Source: Hyphomicrobiales bacterium (GTDB taxonomy: Bacteria; Pseudomonadota; Alphaproteobacteria; Rhizobiales; Rhizobiaceae). From it: a stretch of 64,000 bases of DNA. The stretch is taken from the NCBI GenBank assembly GCA_900469955.1, contig UBYX01000031.1:62001-126000 (forward strand), read 5' to 3'. A program made the position numbers and the translations under genes. Shown piece by piece: positions 18,694 through 32,155 of the stretch (position 1 is the stretch's first letter; every line of letters begins with the position of its first letter). The notes under the pieces are model-generated. The model did not search any database. It had not been told where the DNA came from and saw only the letters and a program-made list of their open reading frames with translations.

Positions 18694-19989
18694 ATGAAAA
18701 CCTGCACGCAGTTTGCGCGCCTGATGAAGGACCGCGCGGGAAATTTTGGAATCATGACGGCCGTGGCGATACCGGTCCTCATGGGCGCCGCCGGCGTCGC
18801 GATGGATCTGACGCGCGTCATCGAGGAGAAAACGCATCTCCAGGCGGCCGCCGACGCGGCCACTCTCGCCGCGGCCTCGGCCATGTCCGAGGAAGGCAGC
18901 ATGAGCGAGACCGAAGCTGAAAAGCTGATGATGGATTTCTACATCGCCCAGGCCGCCCAGACGATCAACACGTCCGACATGACGGAGGAAGAAAAAGCCG
19001 CGGCCCTGGAGGCACTCAAGCTGAACACCGAGGCTATGGCGACGGTGACCACCACCACCAGCACAGCCGCAAGCTACGACATCCGCCTCAAGACGAGCTA
19101 CGACGTGCCGCTGAGCGGCCTGACTGCGCTTCTCGGCTTCGACAAGATGACGATCGGCATCGAGAGCCAGTCCGCAAGCGGCCGCGAGGGCAATGCACTC
19201 TCCATGTATCTGGCGCTCGACGAATCCGGTTCGATGGCCTGGGACACTACCTCCGTGGATCCCGCTCAGCCCACCAAGCAGGTTCAGAAATCGAGGCAGG
19301 AAGAATACAGCTGCCCCAACAAATGGAACCCGCACAAAATGTGCACGCGTACCGTCTACTACTATGATGAGGTACCGAATTACCTGACCAAGATGGCATC
19401 GCTGAAGGCAGCGGCGGCGGTGATGTTCGAGGAACTCGACAAGGCGGATCCCAATAAGGAACTCATCCGCGTCGGCGCTGATTCATACGACGACAGGACC
19501 AAGGCCGAGCAGTCGATCCAATGGGGCAGAACCGCGGTCAAGACTTATGTAAGCAATCTTCCCGCGGTTCCGGACGGCGGAACCGACGCCAGCGGCGCCA
19601 TGGCCAATGCGTTCGCTGCATTGAAAGCGGCGAACACGGCCGAAAAGGCCGCCCATAACGGCAAGGGCAATCCGACCTTCGAGCGCTTCATCGTGCTGAT
19701 GACCGATGGCGAGATGACCGGCAACAGCGCCAACTGGAATTCGACGATCGATCTCAAGGTGCGCGCGCTCTGCGAGCAGGCAAAGGCGGACAAGGACAAC
19801 GCCGGCAATGGCATCAAGATCTACGCGATCGCCTTCATGGCTCCGGCAAGGGGCAAGGAACTGCTGGAATACTGCTCCAGCGGCAAGGACGATTATTACT
19901 ACGAGCCGAACAACATGACCCAGCTTGTCCAGAGCTTCGGCGAGATTGCCCGCAAGGCCGCAAAGACCGGCACCCGCCTGACCAACTGA
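18694..19989 (+). CDS. TadG-like pilus-assembly/von Willebrand A domain protein
   Basis: Membrane-anchored extracytoplasmic protein of 431 residues. The N-terminus DRAGNFGIMTAVAIPVLMGA is a TadE/TadG-type segment with a single hydrophobic helix (residues 20-40), followed by the Ala-rich helix LQAAADAATLAAASAMSEE seen in TadG proteins. From about residue 165 a von Willebrand A domain begins, with MIDAS motif DESGSM (DxSxS) and later MTDGEMTGN. It also has a Cys pair (CPNKW, HKMCTRTVY) likely to form a disulfide outside the cytoplasm. No tad/flp pilus genes lie nearby, so it is an orphan TadG-like gene. A paralogue occurs at 41550. It is transcribed alone, between a palindrome and a strong terminator. 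Confidence 0.88.
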   Translation: MKTCTQFARLMKDRAGNFGIMTAVAIPVLMGAAGVAMDLTRVIEEKTHLQAAADAATLAAASAMSEEGSMSETEAEKLMMDFYIAQAAQTINTSDMTEEEKAAALEALKLNTEAMATVTTTTSTAASYDIRLKTSYDVPLSGLTALLGFDKMTIGIESQSASGREGNALSMYLALDESGSMAWDTTSVDPAQPTKQVQKSRQEEYSCPNKWNPHKMCTRTVYYYDEVPNYLTKMASLKAAAAVMFEELDKADPNKELIRVGADSYDDRTKAEQSIQWGRTAVKTYVSNLPAVPDGGTDASGAMANAFAALKAANTAEKAAHNGKGNPTFERFIVLMTDGEMTGNSANWNSTIDLKVRALCEQAKADKDNAGNGIKIYAIAFMAPARGKELLEYCSSGKDDYYYEPNNMTQLVQSFGEIARKAAKTGTRLTN

Positions 19990-20012
19990 CCCCGGCCAAC
20001 CGGACAACAGGA

Positions 20013-20038
20013 CGCTCCGCCCTCGGCGGGGCGTTTTT
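20013..20038 (+). terminator. Rho-independent terminator after the TadG-like gene
   Basis: A nine-pair stem (CGCTCCGCC and GGCGGGGCG with one G-T pair) around a CTC loop is followed by TTTTTC. It lies 24 bases after the stop codon. Confidence 0.85.
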
Positions 20039-20040
20039 CT

Positions 20041-20065
20041 TGCGCGTTTGCCCAGCAAATGCGCA
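20041..20065. promoter_or_regulatory. Second hairpin/palindrome upstream of glgP
   Basis: TGCGCGTTTGC at 20041-20051 and GCAAATGCGCA at 20055-20065 pair over 11 positions (one G-T) around a CCA loop. It starts three bases after the upstream terminator and lies 117 bases before glgP. It has no T-run on the plus strand, so it may be an operator or a terminator for antisense transcription. Confidence 0.5.
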
Positions 20066-20182
20066 AAGATAAAACGACCGTTGCAACTGGGTCATATCGG
20101 TGCATAAACTGTCGTCACAACATCGTGCCAGATGGACTGAATCGGACGCTATCCCCCCGCTCCACCAGAAAGTTGGCGACTT

Positions 20183-22645
20183 ATGAATGAAACGTCTTCC
20201 ACGGCTGAAATCCTTCAGCCGGCTCCCCGCAGCTCCCGCCCCGAGATTATGGCGGAAGAGATCATCGAACGCCTGACCTACCGCATCGGCAAGGATGCGA
20301 AGGTTGCCAAGCCGCATGACTGGCTGACCGCCGCGATCCTCGTGGTGCGCGACCGGATCATCGACAAGTGGATGGAGAGCACCCGCAAGGTCTACCGCAC
20401 CGGCGGCAAGCGCGTTTATTATCTCTCGCTCGAATTCCTGATCGGCCGGCTGATGCGCGACGCCGTCAGCAATATGGGCCTGATGAAGGAAATCCGCGAC
20501 GCCTTGACCTCGCTTGGCGTTGATGTCGACGTGATTGCCGGCCTCGAGCCGGACGCAGCACTCGGCAACGGCGGCCTCGGACGTCTCGCCGCCTGTTTCA
20601 TGGAATCCATGGCGACGGTCGACATTCCGGCCTACGGCTACGGCATTCGCTACATCCACGGCCTCTTCCGCCAGCAGATGGCAGACGGCTGGCAGGTGGA
20701 ATTGCCCGAAACCTGGCTCGCGCACGGCAACCCCTGGGAATTCGAACGCCGGGAAAGCTCCTACGAAATCGGCTTCGGCGGCACGGTGGAGACTGTCGGC
20801 GGCTATGACGAAACGCCCCGCTATGTCTGGAAGCCGGCCGAGCGCGTTATCGCCATGGCCTATGACACGCCGATCGTCGGCTGGCGCGGCAAGCGCGTCA
20901 ACACGCTGCGCCTCTGGTCGGCCCAGCCGATCGACCCGATCCTGCTCGACGCCTTCAACGCCGGCGACCATATCGGCGCGCTGCGCGAGAGCAACAAGGC
21001 GGAAAGCCTGACCCGCGTCCTCTATCCGGCCGATGCCAATCCGGCCGGGCAGGAACTGCGCCTGCGCCAGGAATTCTTCTTCTCCTCCGCCTCGCTGCAG
21101 GACATTCTGCGCCGCCACCTGCAGCAGTATCCGGATTTCACCAACCTTCACGAAAAGGTGGCGATCCAACTCAACGACACCCATCCGGCCGTTTCGATTG
21201 CCGAACTGATGCGCCTGCTGACGGACATCCACGGGCTCGACTTCGAGCAGGCTTGGGACATCACCCGCCAGACCTTCTCCTACACCAACCATACGCTGCT
21301 GCCGGAAGCGCTGGAAAGCTGGCCGGTTCCGCTGTTCGAACGGCTGCTGCCGCGCCATATGCAGATCGTCTATGCGGTCAACGCCCTGATCCTGGTCGAG
21401 GCGCGCAAGCACAAGAGCTTCTCCGATACCCAGATCCGCTCGATCTCGCTGATCGACGAAGCCGGCGAACGCCGCGTGCGCATGGGCAACCTCGCCTTTG
21501 TCGGCTCCCATTCGGTCAACGGCGTCTCGGCGCTCCATACCGATCTGATGAAGGTCACGGTCTTTGCCGACCTCCACACGCTCTACCCGACCCGCATCAA
21601 CAACAAGACCAACGGCATTACGCCGCGCCGCTGGCTGATGCAGTGCAATCCCGGTCTCGTCTCGCTCGTTCAGGACGCGATTGGCGACAAGTTCCTGGAC
21701 GACACGGATGCATTGACGGCGCTCGACGCCTTTGCCGACAACGCCGCCTTTCAGGAGAAGTTCGCGGCGGTCAAGCGGGCGAACAAGGTGCAGCTCGCCA
21801 ATCTCGTCGGCAGCCGCATGGGCATCCGGCTCGATCCGTCGGCCATGTTCGACATCCAGATCAAGCGCATCCACGAATACAAGCGCCAGTTGCTCAACAT
21901 CATCGAAGCCGTGGCGCTCTACGACCAGATCCGCTCGCATCCGGAGCTCGACTGGGTTCCGCGTGTGAAGCTCTTCGCCGGCAAGGCGGCGCCGAGCTAT
22001 CACAACGCCAAACTGATCATCAAGCTCGCCAATGACGTGGCGCGCGTCATCAACAACGACCCGGCCGTACGCGGTCTGCTCAAGGTCGTCTTCGTGCCGA
22101 ACTACAACGTCTCTCTGGCCGAGATCATGGTTCCGGCGGCAGACCTTTCCGAGCAGATTTCCACCGCCGGCATGGAAGCCTCCGGCACGGGCAACATGAA
22201 GTTCGCGCTGAACGGTGCGCTGACGATCGGCACACTCGACGGTGCCAATGTCGAGATGCGCGACCATGTCGGCGACGAGAACATCGTCATCTTCGGCCTC
22301 AAGGCCGACGAAGTGGCGAAGGTGCGCACCGACGGCCACAACCCGCGCGCCATCATCGAAAAATCCCGCGAGCTTTCCCAGGCGCTGAACGCCATTGCCA
22401 CCGGCGTCTTCTCGCCGGACGACCGCTCCCGCTTCACCACTCTCATCGACGGCATCTACAATCACGACTGGTTCATGGTCGCCGCCGATTTCGACGCCTA
22501 TGCCGAAGCGCAGCGGCACGTTGACCAAATCTGGACCGACCCTAAATCCTGGTATTCCAAGACGATTCGAAATACCGCCCGAATGGGATGGTTCTCCTCT
22601 GACAGAACTATTCGCCAGTACGCGTCGGAAATCTGGAGAGCCTGA
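20183..22645 (+). CDS. glgP: Glycogen/maltodextrin phosphorylase
   Basis: Cytoplasmic PLP enzyme that releases glucose 1-phosphate from glycogen ends. The 820-residue product matches the family length. Early conserved tracts are YYLSLEFLIGRLMRDAV and ALGNGGLGRLAACFMESMA; the PLP-lysine motif EASGTGNMKFALNGALT is near residue 673, followed by IGTLDGANVEMRD. It opens the glycogen operon. Its stop overlaps the glgB start (TGATG at 22643-22647). The ribosome site is weak (GAAAG upstream of ATG 20183). Having the degrading enzyme first in the same operon as synthesis genes is the usual rhizobial order. Confidence 0.97.
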   Translation: MNETSSTAEILQPAPRSSRPEIMAEEIIERLTYRIGKDAKVAKPHDWLTAAILVVRDRIIDKWMESTRKVYRTGGKRVYYLSLEFLIGRLMRDAVSNMGLMKEIRDALTSLGVDVDVIAGLEPDAALGNGGLGRLAACFMESMATVDIPAYGYGIRYIHGLFRQQMADGWQVELPETWLAHGNPWEFERRESSYEIGFGGTVETVGGYDETPRYVWKPAERVIAMAYDTPIVGWRGKRVNTLRLWSAQPIDPILLDAFNAGDHIGALRESNKAESLTRVLYPADANPAGQELRLRQEFFFSSASLQDILRRHLQQYPDFTNLHEKVAIQLNDTHPAVSIAELMRLLTDIHGLDFEQAWDITRQTFSYTNHTLLPEALESWPVPLFERLLPRHMQIVYAVNALILVEARKHKSFSDTQIRSISLIDEAGERRVRMGNLAFVGSHSVNGVSALHTDLMKVTVFADLHTLYPTRINNKTNGITPRRWLMQCNPGLVSLVQDAIGDKFLDDTDALTALDAFADNAAFQEKFAAVKRANKVQLANLVGSRMGIRLDPSAMFDIQIKRIHEYKRQLLNIIEAVALYDQIRSHPELDWVPRVKLFAGKAAPSYHNAKLIIKLANDVARVINNDPAVRGLLKVVFVPNYNVSLAEIMVPAADLSEQISTAGMEASGTGNMKFALNGALTIGTLDGANVEMRDHVGDENIVIFGLKADEVAKVRTDGHNPRAIIEKSRELSQALNAIATGVFSPDDRSRFTTLIDGIYNHDWFMVAADFDAYAEAQRHVDQIWTDPKSWYSKTIRNTARMGWFSSDRTIRQYASEIWRA

Positions 22646-24855
22646 TGAAGAAATCGCCGCGCGTCATCGATGACGGAAGAGCCCCAGGCGAAATTCCGTT
22701 ATCCGAGATCGAGGCGATTTTGGAAGGCAGACATACCAATCCCTTCGCCGTCCTCGGGCTTCACAAGCTCGGGGACGCGTTCCGGGCTCGCTGTTTCATT
22801 CCCGGCGCCGAGGCGGTCACCGCGCTGACGCTTGGCGGAACCGAACTCGGGGAACTCACCCGCCGTCACGACGCTGGCTATTTCGAAGGCCTCGTCAGCG
22901 CCGCTCACCTGCAGCCCGTCCGCTATCGCGCCCGCCGCGGCGACGATGAATGGGCGGTGACCGATCCCTATTCCTTCGGTCCCGTCCTCGGCCCGATGGA
23001 CGACTATTTCGTCCGGGAAGGCTCGCATCTGCGGCTCTTCGACAAGATGGGCGCCCACCCGATGAAGCATGAAGGGGTGGAAGGTTTCCACTTCGCCGTC
23101 TGGGCCCCGAACGCCAAACGCGTCTCGGTCGTCGGCGACTTCAACAACTGGGACGGCCGCCGTCATGTGATGCGGCTGAGGGTCGATACCGGCATCTGGG
23201 AAATCTTCGCGCCGGATGTCCGTGCAGGTTCCGCCTACAAGTTCGAGATCGTCGGCAAGAACGGCAAAGTCCTGCCCTTGAAGGCGGACCCCTATGCCCG
23301 CCGCGCCGAAATGCGCCCCAAGAACGCCTCCGTGACGGCGCCGGAACTGGAACAGAAATGGGAGGACGAGGCCCATCGCGAATTCTGGGAGAAGGCCGAT
23401 CACCGCCGCCAGCCGATCTCGATATACGAGGTGCATGCCGGCTCCTGGCGCAGAAAGCCGGACGGCTCCTTTCTCACCTGGGACGAACTCGCGGCCGAAC
23501 TGATCCCCTATTGCGCCGACATGGGCTTCACCCATATCGAGTTTCTGCCGATCACCGAACATCCCTTCGATCCGTCCTGGGGCTACCAGACGACCGGCCT
23601 CTTTGCGCCGACCGCCCGCTTCGGGGAACCGGAGGGCTTTGCCCGCTTCGTCAACGGCTGCCACAAGGTGGGCATCGGCGTCATCCTCGACTGGGTGCCG
23701 GCGCATTTCCCCACCGACGAGCACGGCCTGCGCGAGTTCGACGGCACGGCGCTCTACGAACACGAAGACCCGCGCCAGGGTTTCCATCCGGACTGGAACA
23801 CGGCGATCTACAATTTTGGCCGCATCGAGGTTCTCTCCTACCTCGTCAACAACGCGCTCTATTGGGCGGAAAAATTCCACCTCGACGGCCTGCGCGTCGA
23901 TGCGGTCGCTTCCATGCTCTACCTCGACTATTCGCGGAAAGAAGGCGAATGGGTGCCGAACGAATATGGCGGCCGCGAGAACCTGGAGACCGTGCGCTTT
24001 CTCCAGAAGATGAATTCGCTCTCCTACGGCGCCCATCCCAATGTGATGACGATAGCCGAGGAAAGCACCTCCTGGCCGAAGGTCTCGCATCCCGTCCACG
24101 AAGGCGGCCTGGGCTTCGGCTTCAAGTGGAACATGGGCTTCATGCACGACACGCTGAGCTACCTGAAGCGAGAGCCCGTGCACCGCAAGCACCATCACAA
24201 CGAGATTACCTTCGGCCTCGTTTATGCCTTTGCGGAAAACTTCGTGCTGCCGCTCTCCCATGACGAAGTGGTGCATGGAAAGGGCTCGCTGATCGCCAAG
24301 ATGGCCGGCGACGACTGGCAGAAATTCGCCAATCTGCGCGCCTATTACGGCTTCATGTGGGGATATCCCGGCAAGAAGCTCTTGTTCATGGGCCAGGAGT
24401 TTGCCCAGTGGGGCGAATGGAGCGAGGCCAAATCGCTCGACTGGAACCTCCTTCAGTACCATCCGCATGAAGGCGTGCGCCGCCTCGTGCGCGACCTGAA
24501 CCTCTGCTACCGTTCCAAGCCCGCCCTGCACGCCCGCGATTGCGAAGGCGAAGGTTTCAGCTGGCTGGTCGTCGACGACGCCGAAAATTCCGTCTTTGCC
24601 TGGCTGCGCATGGCGCCGGGAGAAAAGCCGGTGGCGGTGATCAGCAATTTCACCCCCGTCTATCGGGAAAATTACCGCCTTCCCTTGCCAAACGAAGGCA
24701 GATGGCGGGAAATCCTCAATACCGACGCCGAAATCTACGGAGGCAGCGGCAAGGGTAATGGCGGACGCGTTCAGGCAGTGAACGCGGGAGGGGCCGTCAG
24801 CGCCGAGGTTACGCTGCCGCCGCTCGCGACGATCATGCTGGAATTTGAACAATAG
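22645..24855 (+). CDS. glgB: 1,4-alpha-glucan branching enzyme
   Basis: Transfers oligoglucan chains to create alpha-1,6 branches in glycogen. The 736-residue GH13 protein has an N-terminal CBM48-type module ([20 protein letters not shown], about residues 152-171) and a catalytic barrel with [13 protein letters not shown] (nucleophile Asp), [10 protein letters not shown] (acid Glu) and [13 protein letters not shown]. The additional N-terminal beta module found in E. coli GlgB is also present ([11 protein letters not shown]). The start overlaps the glgP stop, so translation is coupled. glgC follows after ten bases. Confidence 0.97.
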   Translation: MKKSPRVIDDGRAPGEIPLSEIEAILEGRHTNPFAVLGLHKLGDAFRARCFIPGAEAVTALTLGGTELGELTRRHDAGYFEGLVSAAHLQPVRYRARRGDDEWAVTDPYSFGPVLGPMDDYFVREGSHLRLFDKMGAHPMKHEGVEGFHFAVWAPNAKRVSVVGDFNNWDGRRHVMRLRVDTGIWEIFAPDVRAGSAYKFEIVGKNGKVLPLKADPYARRAEMRPKNASVTAPELEQKWEDEAHREFWEKADHRRQPISIYEVHAGSWRRKPDGSFLTWDELAAELIPYCADMGFTHIEFLPITEHPFDPSWGYQTTGLFAPTARFGEPEGFARFVNGCHKVGIGVILDWVPAHFPTDEHGLREFDGTALYEHEDPRQGFHPDWNTAIYNFGRIEVLSYLVNNALYWAEKFHLDGLRVDAVASMLYLDYSRKEGEWVPNEYGGRENLETVRFLQKMNSLSYGAHPNVMTIAEESTSWPKVSHPVHEGGLGFGFKWNMGFMHDTLSYLKREPVHRKHHHNEITFGLVYAFAENFVLPLSHDEVVHGKGSLIAKMAGDDWQKFANLRAYYGFMWGYPGKKLLFMGQEFAQWGEWSEAKSLDWNLLQYHPHEGVRRLVRDLNLCYRSKPALHARDCEGEGFSWLVVDDAENSVFAWLRMAPGEKPVAVISNFTPVYRENYRLPLPNEGRWREILNTDAEIYGGSGKGNGGRVQAVNAGGAVSAEVTLPPLATIMLEFEQ

Positions 24856-24865
24856 GGAGGGACCG

Positions 24866-26127
24866 ATGAACGAAAAGAGAATTCAGCCTCTGTCGCGCGA
24901 TGCGATGGCCTATGTGCTTGCCGGAGGACGCGGCAGCCGGTTGAAGGAACTCACCGACCGCCGCGCCAAGCCCGCCGTCTATTTCGGCGGCAAAGCGCGC
25001 ATCATCGATTTCGCTCTCTCCAATGCCCTCAATTCCGGCATCCGCCGCATCGGCGTCGCCACTCAATACAAGGCCCATTCGCTGATCCGCCACATGCAGC
25101 GCGGCTGGAACTTCTTCCGCCCCGAACGCAACGAAAGCTTCGACATCCTGCCTGCCTCCCAGCGAGTCTCCGAGACGCAATGGTACGAAGGCACCGCCGA
25201 TGCGGTGTTCCAGAACATCGACATCATCGAGTCATACGCTCCGGAATACATGGTCATCCTCGCCGGCGACCATGTCTACAAGATGGACTACGAATACATG
25301 CTCCAGCAGCATGTGGATTCCGGCGCGGACGTCACGGTCGGCTGCCTCGAAGTGCCGCGCATGGAGGCGACCGGCTTCGGCGTCATGCATGTGAACGAGA
25401 AGGACGAGATCATCGCCTTCGTGGAAAAACCCGCCGACCCGCCCGGCATTCCGGGCAATCCGGATTTCGCGCTGGCCTCCATGGGCATCTACGTCTTCCA
25501 CACCAAGTTCCTGATGGAAGCGCTGAAGCGAGACGCCGCCCAACCGGGTTCGAGCCGCGACTTCGGCAAGGACATCATCCCCTACATCGTCGAGCATGGC
25601 AAAGCTTGCGCTCACCGATTCGCCGCCTCCTGCGTCCGCTCCGATTTCGAGCGGGAGCCTTACTGGCGCGACGTCGGCACCATCGACGCTTATTGGCAGG
25701 CGAATGTCGATCTTACCGCCGTCACGCCGGAACTCGACATCTACGACAAGTCCTGGCCGATCTGGACCTATGCCGAGATCAACCCGCCCGCGAAATTCGT
25801 GCATGACGACGACAACCGCCGCGGATCGGCGATTTCCTCGGTCGTGTCGGGCGACTGCATCATCTCCGGCTCGACGCTCTATAACAGCCTGCTCTTCACC
25901 GGCGTGCGCGCCAATTCCTATTCCCGCCTTGAAGGTGCCGTCATTCTCCCCAATGTCCGCATCGGCCGGCGCGCGCAGCTTCGCAATGTCGTCATCGATC
26001 ACGGTGTAACCATTCCTGAAGGCCTGGTGGTCGGCGAGGATCCGATACTCGATGCGAAGCGATTCCGCCGGACGGAAACCGGCATCTGCCTGATCACCCA
26101 GCCGATGATCGACAAACTGGATCTGTA

Positions 26128-26128
<1 letters not shown>
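24866..26128 (+). CDS. glgC: Glucose-1-phosphate adenylyltransferase (ADP-glucose pyrophosphorylase)
   Basis: Makes ADP-glucose from ATP and glucose 1-phosphate, the committed and allosterically controlled step of glycogen synthesis. The product of 420 residues has the nucleotidyltransferase motif [20 protein letters not shown] near residue 15, [15 protein letters not shown], and [10 protein letters not shown] in the active site. The C-terminal left-handed beta-helix (residues 300-420) ends [12 protein letters not shown] 24866 follows GGGAGGG with proper spacing; an in-frame ATG at 24845 overlaps glgB and adds only seven residues. The stop overlaps the glgA start (TAATG). Confidence 0.98.
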
Positions 26129-29216
<3,088 letters not shown>

Positions 29217-29253
29217 TCGCTTAAGACGCAAGACCGGAGACGACGACGATCCG

Positions 29254-31209
29254 ATGGTAAAACCCTCCGATCCCAAACTCGGCGTAGCCCTTACACCAGA
29301 CGGCGCGGATTTCGCCGTCTGGTCACATCATGCCGAACGCATCGAACTCTGTCTTTTCGATGCCGAGGGCAAGAAGGAAACCGCCCGCCACCGGCTGGTT
29401 CGCGGCCGTGACGACATCCATCGCGTATCGGTGCAGGGCCTTGCCGCCGGACAACGCTACGGCTATCGCGCCTCAGGCACCTATGATCCCGACCGGGGCA
29501 TGTGGTTCGACGCTTCGAAGCTTCTTGTCGACCCATACGCCCGCGAACTCGACCGGCCATTCCGGCACGATACGAAACTTTCCGTATTCGGCGTCGATAC
29601 CGCCGACCTGGTGCCGAAGGCGATCCTGACCAGCGACCCGCTGGCGAAAATCCGCAACCCCATCCTGCCGCCGGGCGGCTTCATCTACGAGGTGGCGGTC
29701 AAACCCTTCACCATTCTCCACCCCGACATCCCCGAAGCGAACCGCGGCACGGTCGCCGCGCTCGCCCATCCGTCCGTCATCGCACATCTGAAAAAGATCG
29801 GCGTCGACGCGATCGAGCTGATGCCGATCACCGCCTGGATCGACGAGCGCCACCTGCCGCCGCTGAAGCTCGCCAATGGTTGGGGTTACAACCCGGTCGC
29901 CTTCATGGCGCTCGACCCGCGCCTTTGCCCCGGCGGCGTGAGGGAGCTGCGTGAAACCGTCTCGGCGCTGCACCAGGCCGGCATCGGCGTCATCCTGGAC
30001 CTTGTCTTCAACCATACTGGCGAGAGCGACCGCCATGGCGCGACGCTCTCCATGCGCGGTCTCGACAACCTTTCCTACTATCGCAATGTGCCCAGTGAAC
30101 CGGGCCATCTCGTCAACGATACCGGCACCGGCAACACCGTCGCCTGCGACGCGCCCCAGGTTCGCCGCCTGGTCATCGACACGCTCCGCCATTTCGTCAT
30201 CCATGCCGGCGTGGACGGCTTCCGTTTCGACCTGGCGCCTGTGATCGGCCGCACCGCGGGAGGGTTTGAACCGGAAGGCGAGACACTGAAGGCCATGCTT
30301 GCCGACGAAGCGCTGAAGGACCGCGTCCTGATTGCCGAACCCTGGGATATCGGCCCCGGCGGCTACCAGCTCGGCAATTTCCCCGCGCCCTTCCTGGAAT
30401 GGAACGACCGCGCCCGCGACGACATCCGCCGCTACTGGCGCGGCGAGCGCTGGACGACCGGCGCCCTCGCCACCCGACTTGCCGGATCCTCCGACATCTT
30501 CGCCCGCCACGGCCGCCAATCCACCCGAACCGTCAACTTCCTCGCCGCCCATGACGGCTTCACGCTGATGGATCTGGTCTCCCACGAAAACAAGCATAAC
30601 CAGGCGAACGGGGAGGAAAACCGCGACGGCCACAACGACAACTTTTCCTGGAACAACGGGATCGAAGGCGAGACGGATGATCCCGTGATCCTCGAAAATC
30701 GCCGCCGCGATGTCGAGGCCCTTCTCTCCACACTGTTCGCCAGCCGCGGCACCATCATGCTGACCATGGGCGACGAGGCCGGCCGCTCGCAGCGCGGCAA
30801 CAACAATGCCTATGCCCAGGACAATGAGATCACCTGGCTCGACTGGAGCACGATCGACGAACATCTCGTCGAGCATACCGCCGCGCTTGCCGCTATTCGA
30901 AAGCGCTTCGCGGTCTTTTCCGAAACCGGCTTCTTCGCCGGCAATGGCGATATCGAGTGGCTGGCCGCCAGCGGCCAACCGATGGAGGTCGGCGACTGGG
31001 ACAATCCCGACAATCCCGTCCTCGGGATGGTTCTCGCGACGCTCGACCGACAGACCGGCAGGAAGGTCCGCCTGGCCGTCCTTTTCAATCGCGGTCATGA
31101 ACAGGCAAGCTTCGCCCTGCCCGGCTGGGGCTGGAAGCATTTCGGGTCCGGCGATCTCTGGAATCAGGTCCTGCCGGCCCGCTCCGTCCGCTTCTGCGTC
31201 GAGGAATAA
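29254..31209 (+). CDS. glgX: Glycogen debranching enzyme
   Basis: GH13 isoamylase-type enzyme that hydrolyses alpha-1,6 branches left after phosphorylase action. The 651-residue product has a CBM48-like N-terminus (GVALTPDGADFAVWSHHAER). The catalytic barrel includes DLVFNHTGESDRHG, FRFDLAPVIGR (nucleophile Asp), VLIAEPWDIGPGGYQ (acid Glu) and FLAAHDGFTLMDLVSHENKH. It follows pgm by 37 bases and ends the glg operon. No strong terminator is visible in the 79 bases before the next gene. Confidence 0.96.
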   Translation: MVKPSDPKLGVALTPDGADFAVWSHHAERIELCLFDAEGKKETARHRLVRGRDDIHRVSVQGLAAGQRYGYRASGTYDPDRGMWFDASKLLVDPYARELDRPFRHDTKLSVFGVDTADLVPKAILTSDPLAKIRNPILPPGGFIYEVAVKPFTILHPDIPEANRGTVAALAHPSVIAHLKKIGVDAIELMPITAWIDERHLPPLKLANGWGYNPVAFMALDPRLCPGGVRELRETVSALHQAGIGVILDLVFNHTGESDRHGATLSMRGLDNLSYYRNVPSEPGHLVNDTGTGNTVACDAPQVRRLVIDTLRHFVIHAGVDGFRFDLAPVIGRTAGGFEPEGETLKAMLADEALKDRVLIAEPWDIGPGGYQLGNFPAPFLEWNDRARDDIRRYWRGERWTTGALATRLAGSSDIFARHGRQSTRTVNFLAAHDGFTLMDLVSHENKHNQANGEENRDGHNDNFSWNNGIEGETDDPVILENRRRDVEALLSTLFASRGTIMLTMGDEAGRSQRGNNNAYAQDNEITWLDWSTIDEHLVEHTAALAAIRKRFAVFSETGFFAGNGDIEWLAASGQPMEVGDWDNPDNPVLGMVLATLDRQTGRKVRLAVLFNRGHEQASFALPGWGWKHFGSGDLWNQVLPARSVRFCVEE

Positions 31210-31288
31210 TGCGGCGCAAGATCTTCCCTCGCCAAGCGGGTCAAATCCTGTAAACTCCTATGGCCATTACGGAAATCAGTGAGGTCGC

Positions 31289-31774
31289 ATGCATGAAGTT
31301 TCGCTCGCCGAAGTCGGCGCCCTAGTCGGCACCGAACTCGGCGTATCTGAGTGGATCACCGTCGACCAGACGATGATCAATCTCTTTGCCGATGCGACCC
31401 ACGACCACCAGTTCATCCATGTCGATCCGGAACGCGCCGCCGCAGAAAGCCCCTTCGGCGGCACGATCGCCCATGGTTTTCTGACGCTCTCGCTGCTCTC
31501 GGCCATGAACTACGACTGCGTGCCCAAGATCCGCGAGCAGACCATGGGCATCAACTACGGTTTCGATCGCATCCGCTTCATGTCTCCGGTCAAGTCCGGC
31601 GCCCGCGTTCGCGGCCATTTCAAGCTTTCGGAGGCCCGCTTTCGGGGCGGCGGCATGCTGATGATCACCTATGACGTGTCGGTCGAGATCGAAAACGAGC
31701 TGAAGCCGGCGCTGACCGCCATCTGGACCACCATCGTCCAGTTCGACCCCAAGGACCGTCCGGAAGACGTTTGA
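31289..31774 (+). CDS. MaoC-family dehydratase (R-specific enoyl-CoA hydratase-like)
   Basis: Hot-dog-fold protein of 161 residues expected to hydrate enoyl-CoA thioesters in the cytoplasm. The hydratase-2 active-site pattern is present: DATHDHQFIHVDPERAA (catalytic Asp and His near residues 33-38), followed by SPFGGTIAHGFLTLSLLS. The start ATG 31289 has GAGG upstream. The size matches stand-alone PhaJ/MaoC-like hydratases. Its physiological substrate is not readable from this context, which is otherwise glycogen metabolism and small membrane proteins. Confidence 0.92.
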   Translation: MHEVSLAEVGALVGTELGVSEWITVDQTMINLFADATHDHQFIHVDPERAAAESPFGGTIAHGFLTLSLLSAMNYDCVPKIREQTMGINYGFDRIRFMSPVKSGARVRGHFKLSEARFRGGGMLMITYDVSVEIENELKPALTAIWTTIVQFDPKDRPEDV

Positions 31775-31779
31775 GCGCC

Positions 31780-32019
31780 ATGGGAATTCTCAATCCGGCC
31801 GAGATAGAACAGACAAAGCTTCTGGCGAATGCTTTCGATCGGGAATCGACGGCATGTGTGACCGTGGGTATCGTCACGCCATTGGCGGGCTATCTCTACA
31901 ATTTTTCGAACTTTAACGCCATTTCCGGCGGCAGGATGGCCGTTTATCTTGCAGGTTGGTTTTTGAGTGCCGTTCTACTACATTATATGGCAAGACGAAT
32001 ATTGAGGAGACTGGCCTAA
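31780..32019 (+). CDS. Small two-helix membrane protein, unknown function
   Basis: A 79-residue protein starting MGILNPAEIEQTKLLANAFD. Residues 28-48 (VTVGIVTPLAGYLYNF) and 55-75 (MAVYLAGWFLSAVLLHYMAR) are probable membrane helices, ending in the basic tail RRILRRLA. ATG 31780 lies just after the MaoC stop. The next small gene starts within its stop codon (TAATG), which supports both as real coupled genes. No function is recognised. Confidence 0.7.
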   Translation: MGILNPAEIEQTKLLANAFDRESTACVTVGIVTPLAGYLYNFSNFNAISGGRMAVYLAGWFLSAVLLHYMARRILRRLA

Positions 32020-32144
32020 TGGACTTCTGGCTTTTCTATTCCGTCGGATTACCGGCGATCATCGTCTTGATTGCCTATATCGCCATGCGCCTGCACGAAT
32101 GGGATCTCGACCGGAAACACAAGAACCGTCATCCGGGCGAGTGA
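32019..32144 (+). CDS. 41-residue single-helix membrane protein
   Basis: A very short product, MDFWLFYSVGLPAIIVLIAY followed by a charged tail (RLHEWDLDRKHKNRHPGE). It has one predicted membrane helix. The start overlaps the preceding stop, and GAGGAGA at 32003-32009 is a good ribosome site, which argues for a real gene. Function unknown. Confidence 0.6.
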   Translation: MDFWLFYSVGLPAIIVLIAYIAMRLHEWDLDRKHKNRHPGE

Positions 32145-32155
32145 TTCCCCGCGCG

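Noticed and set aside
19835-22528. 897-codon minus-strand frame opposite glgP
   Set aside because: It is a shadow of glgP; the plus strand has the complete phosphorylase with its PLP site.
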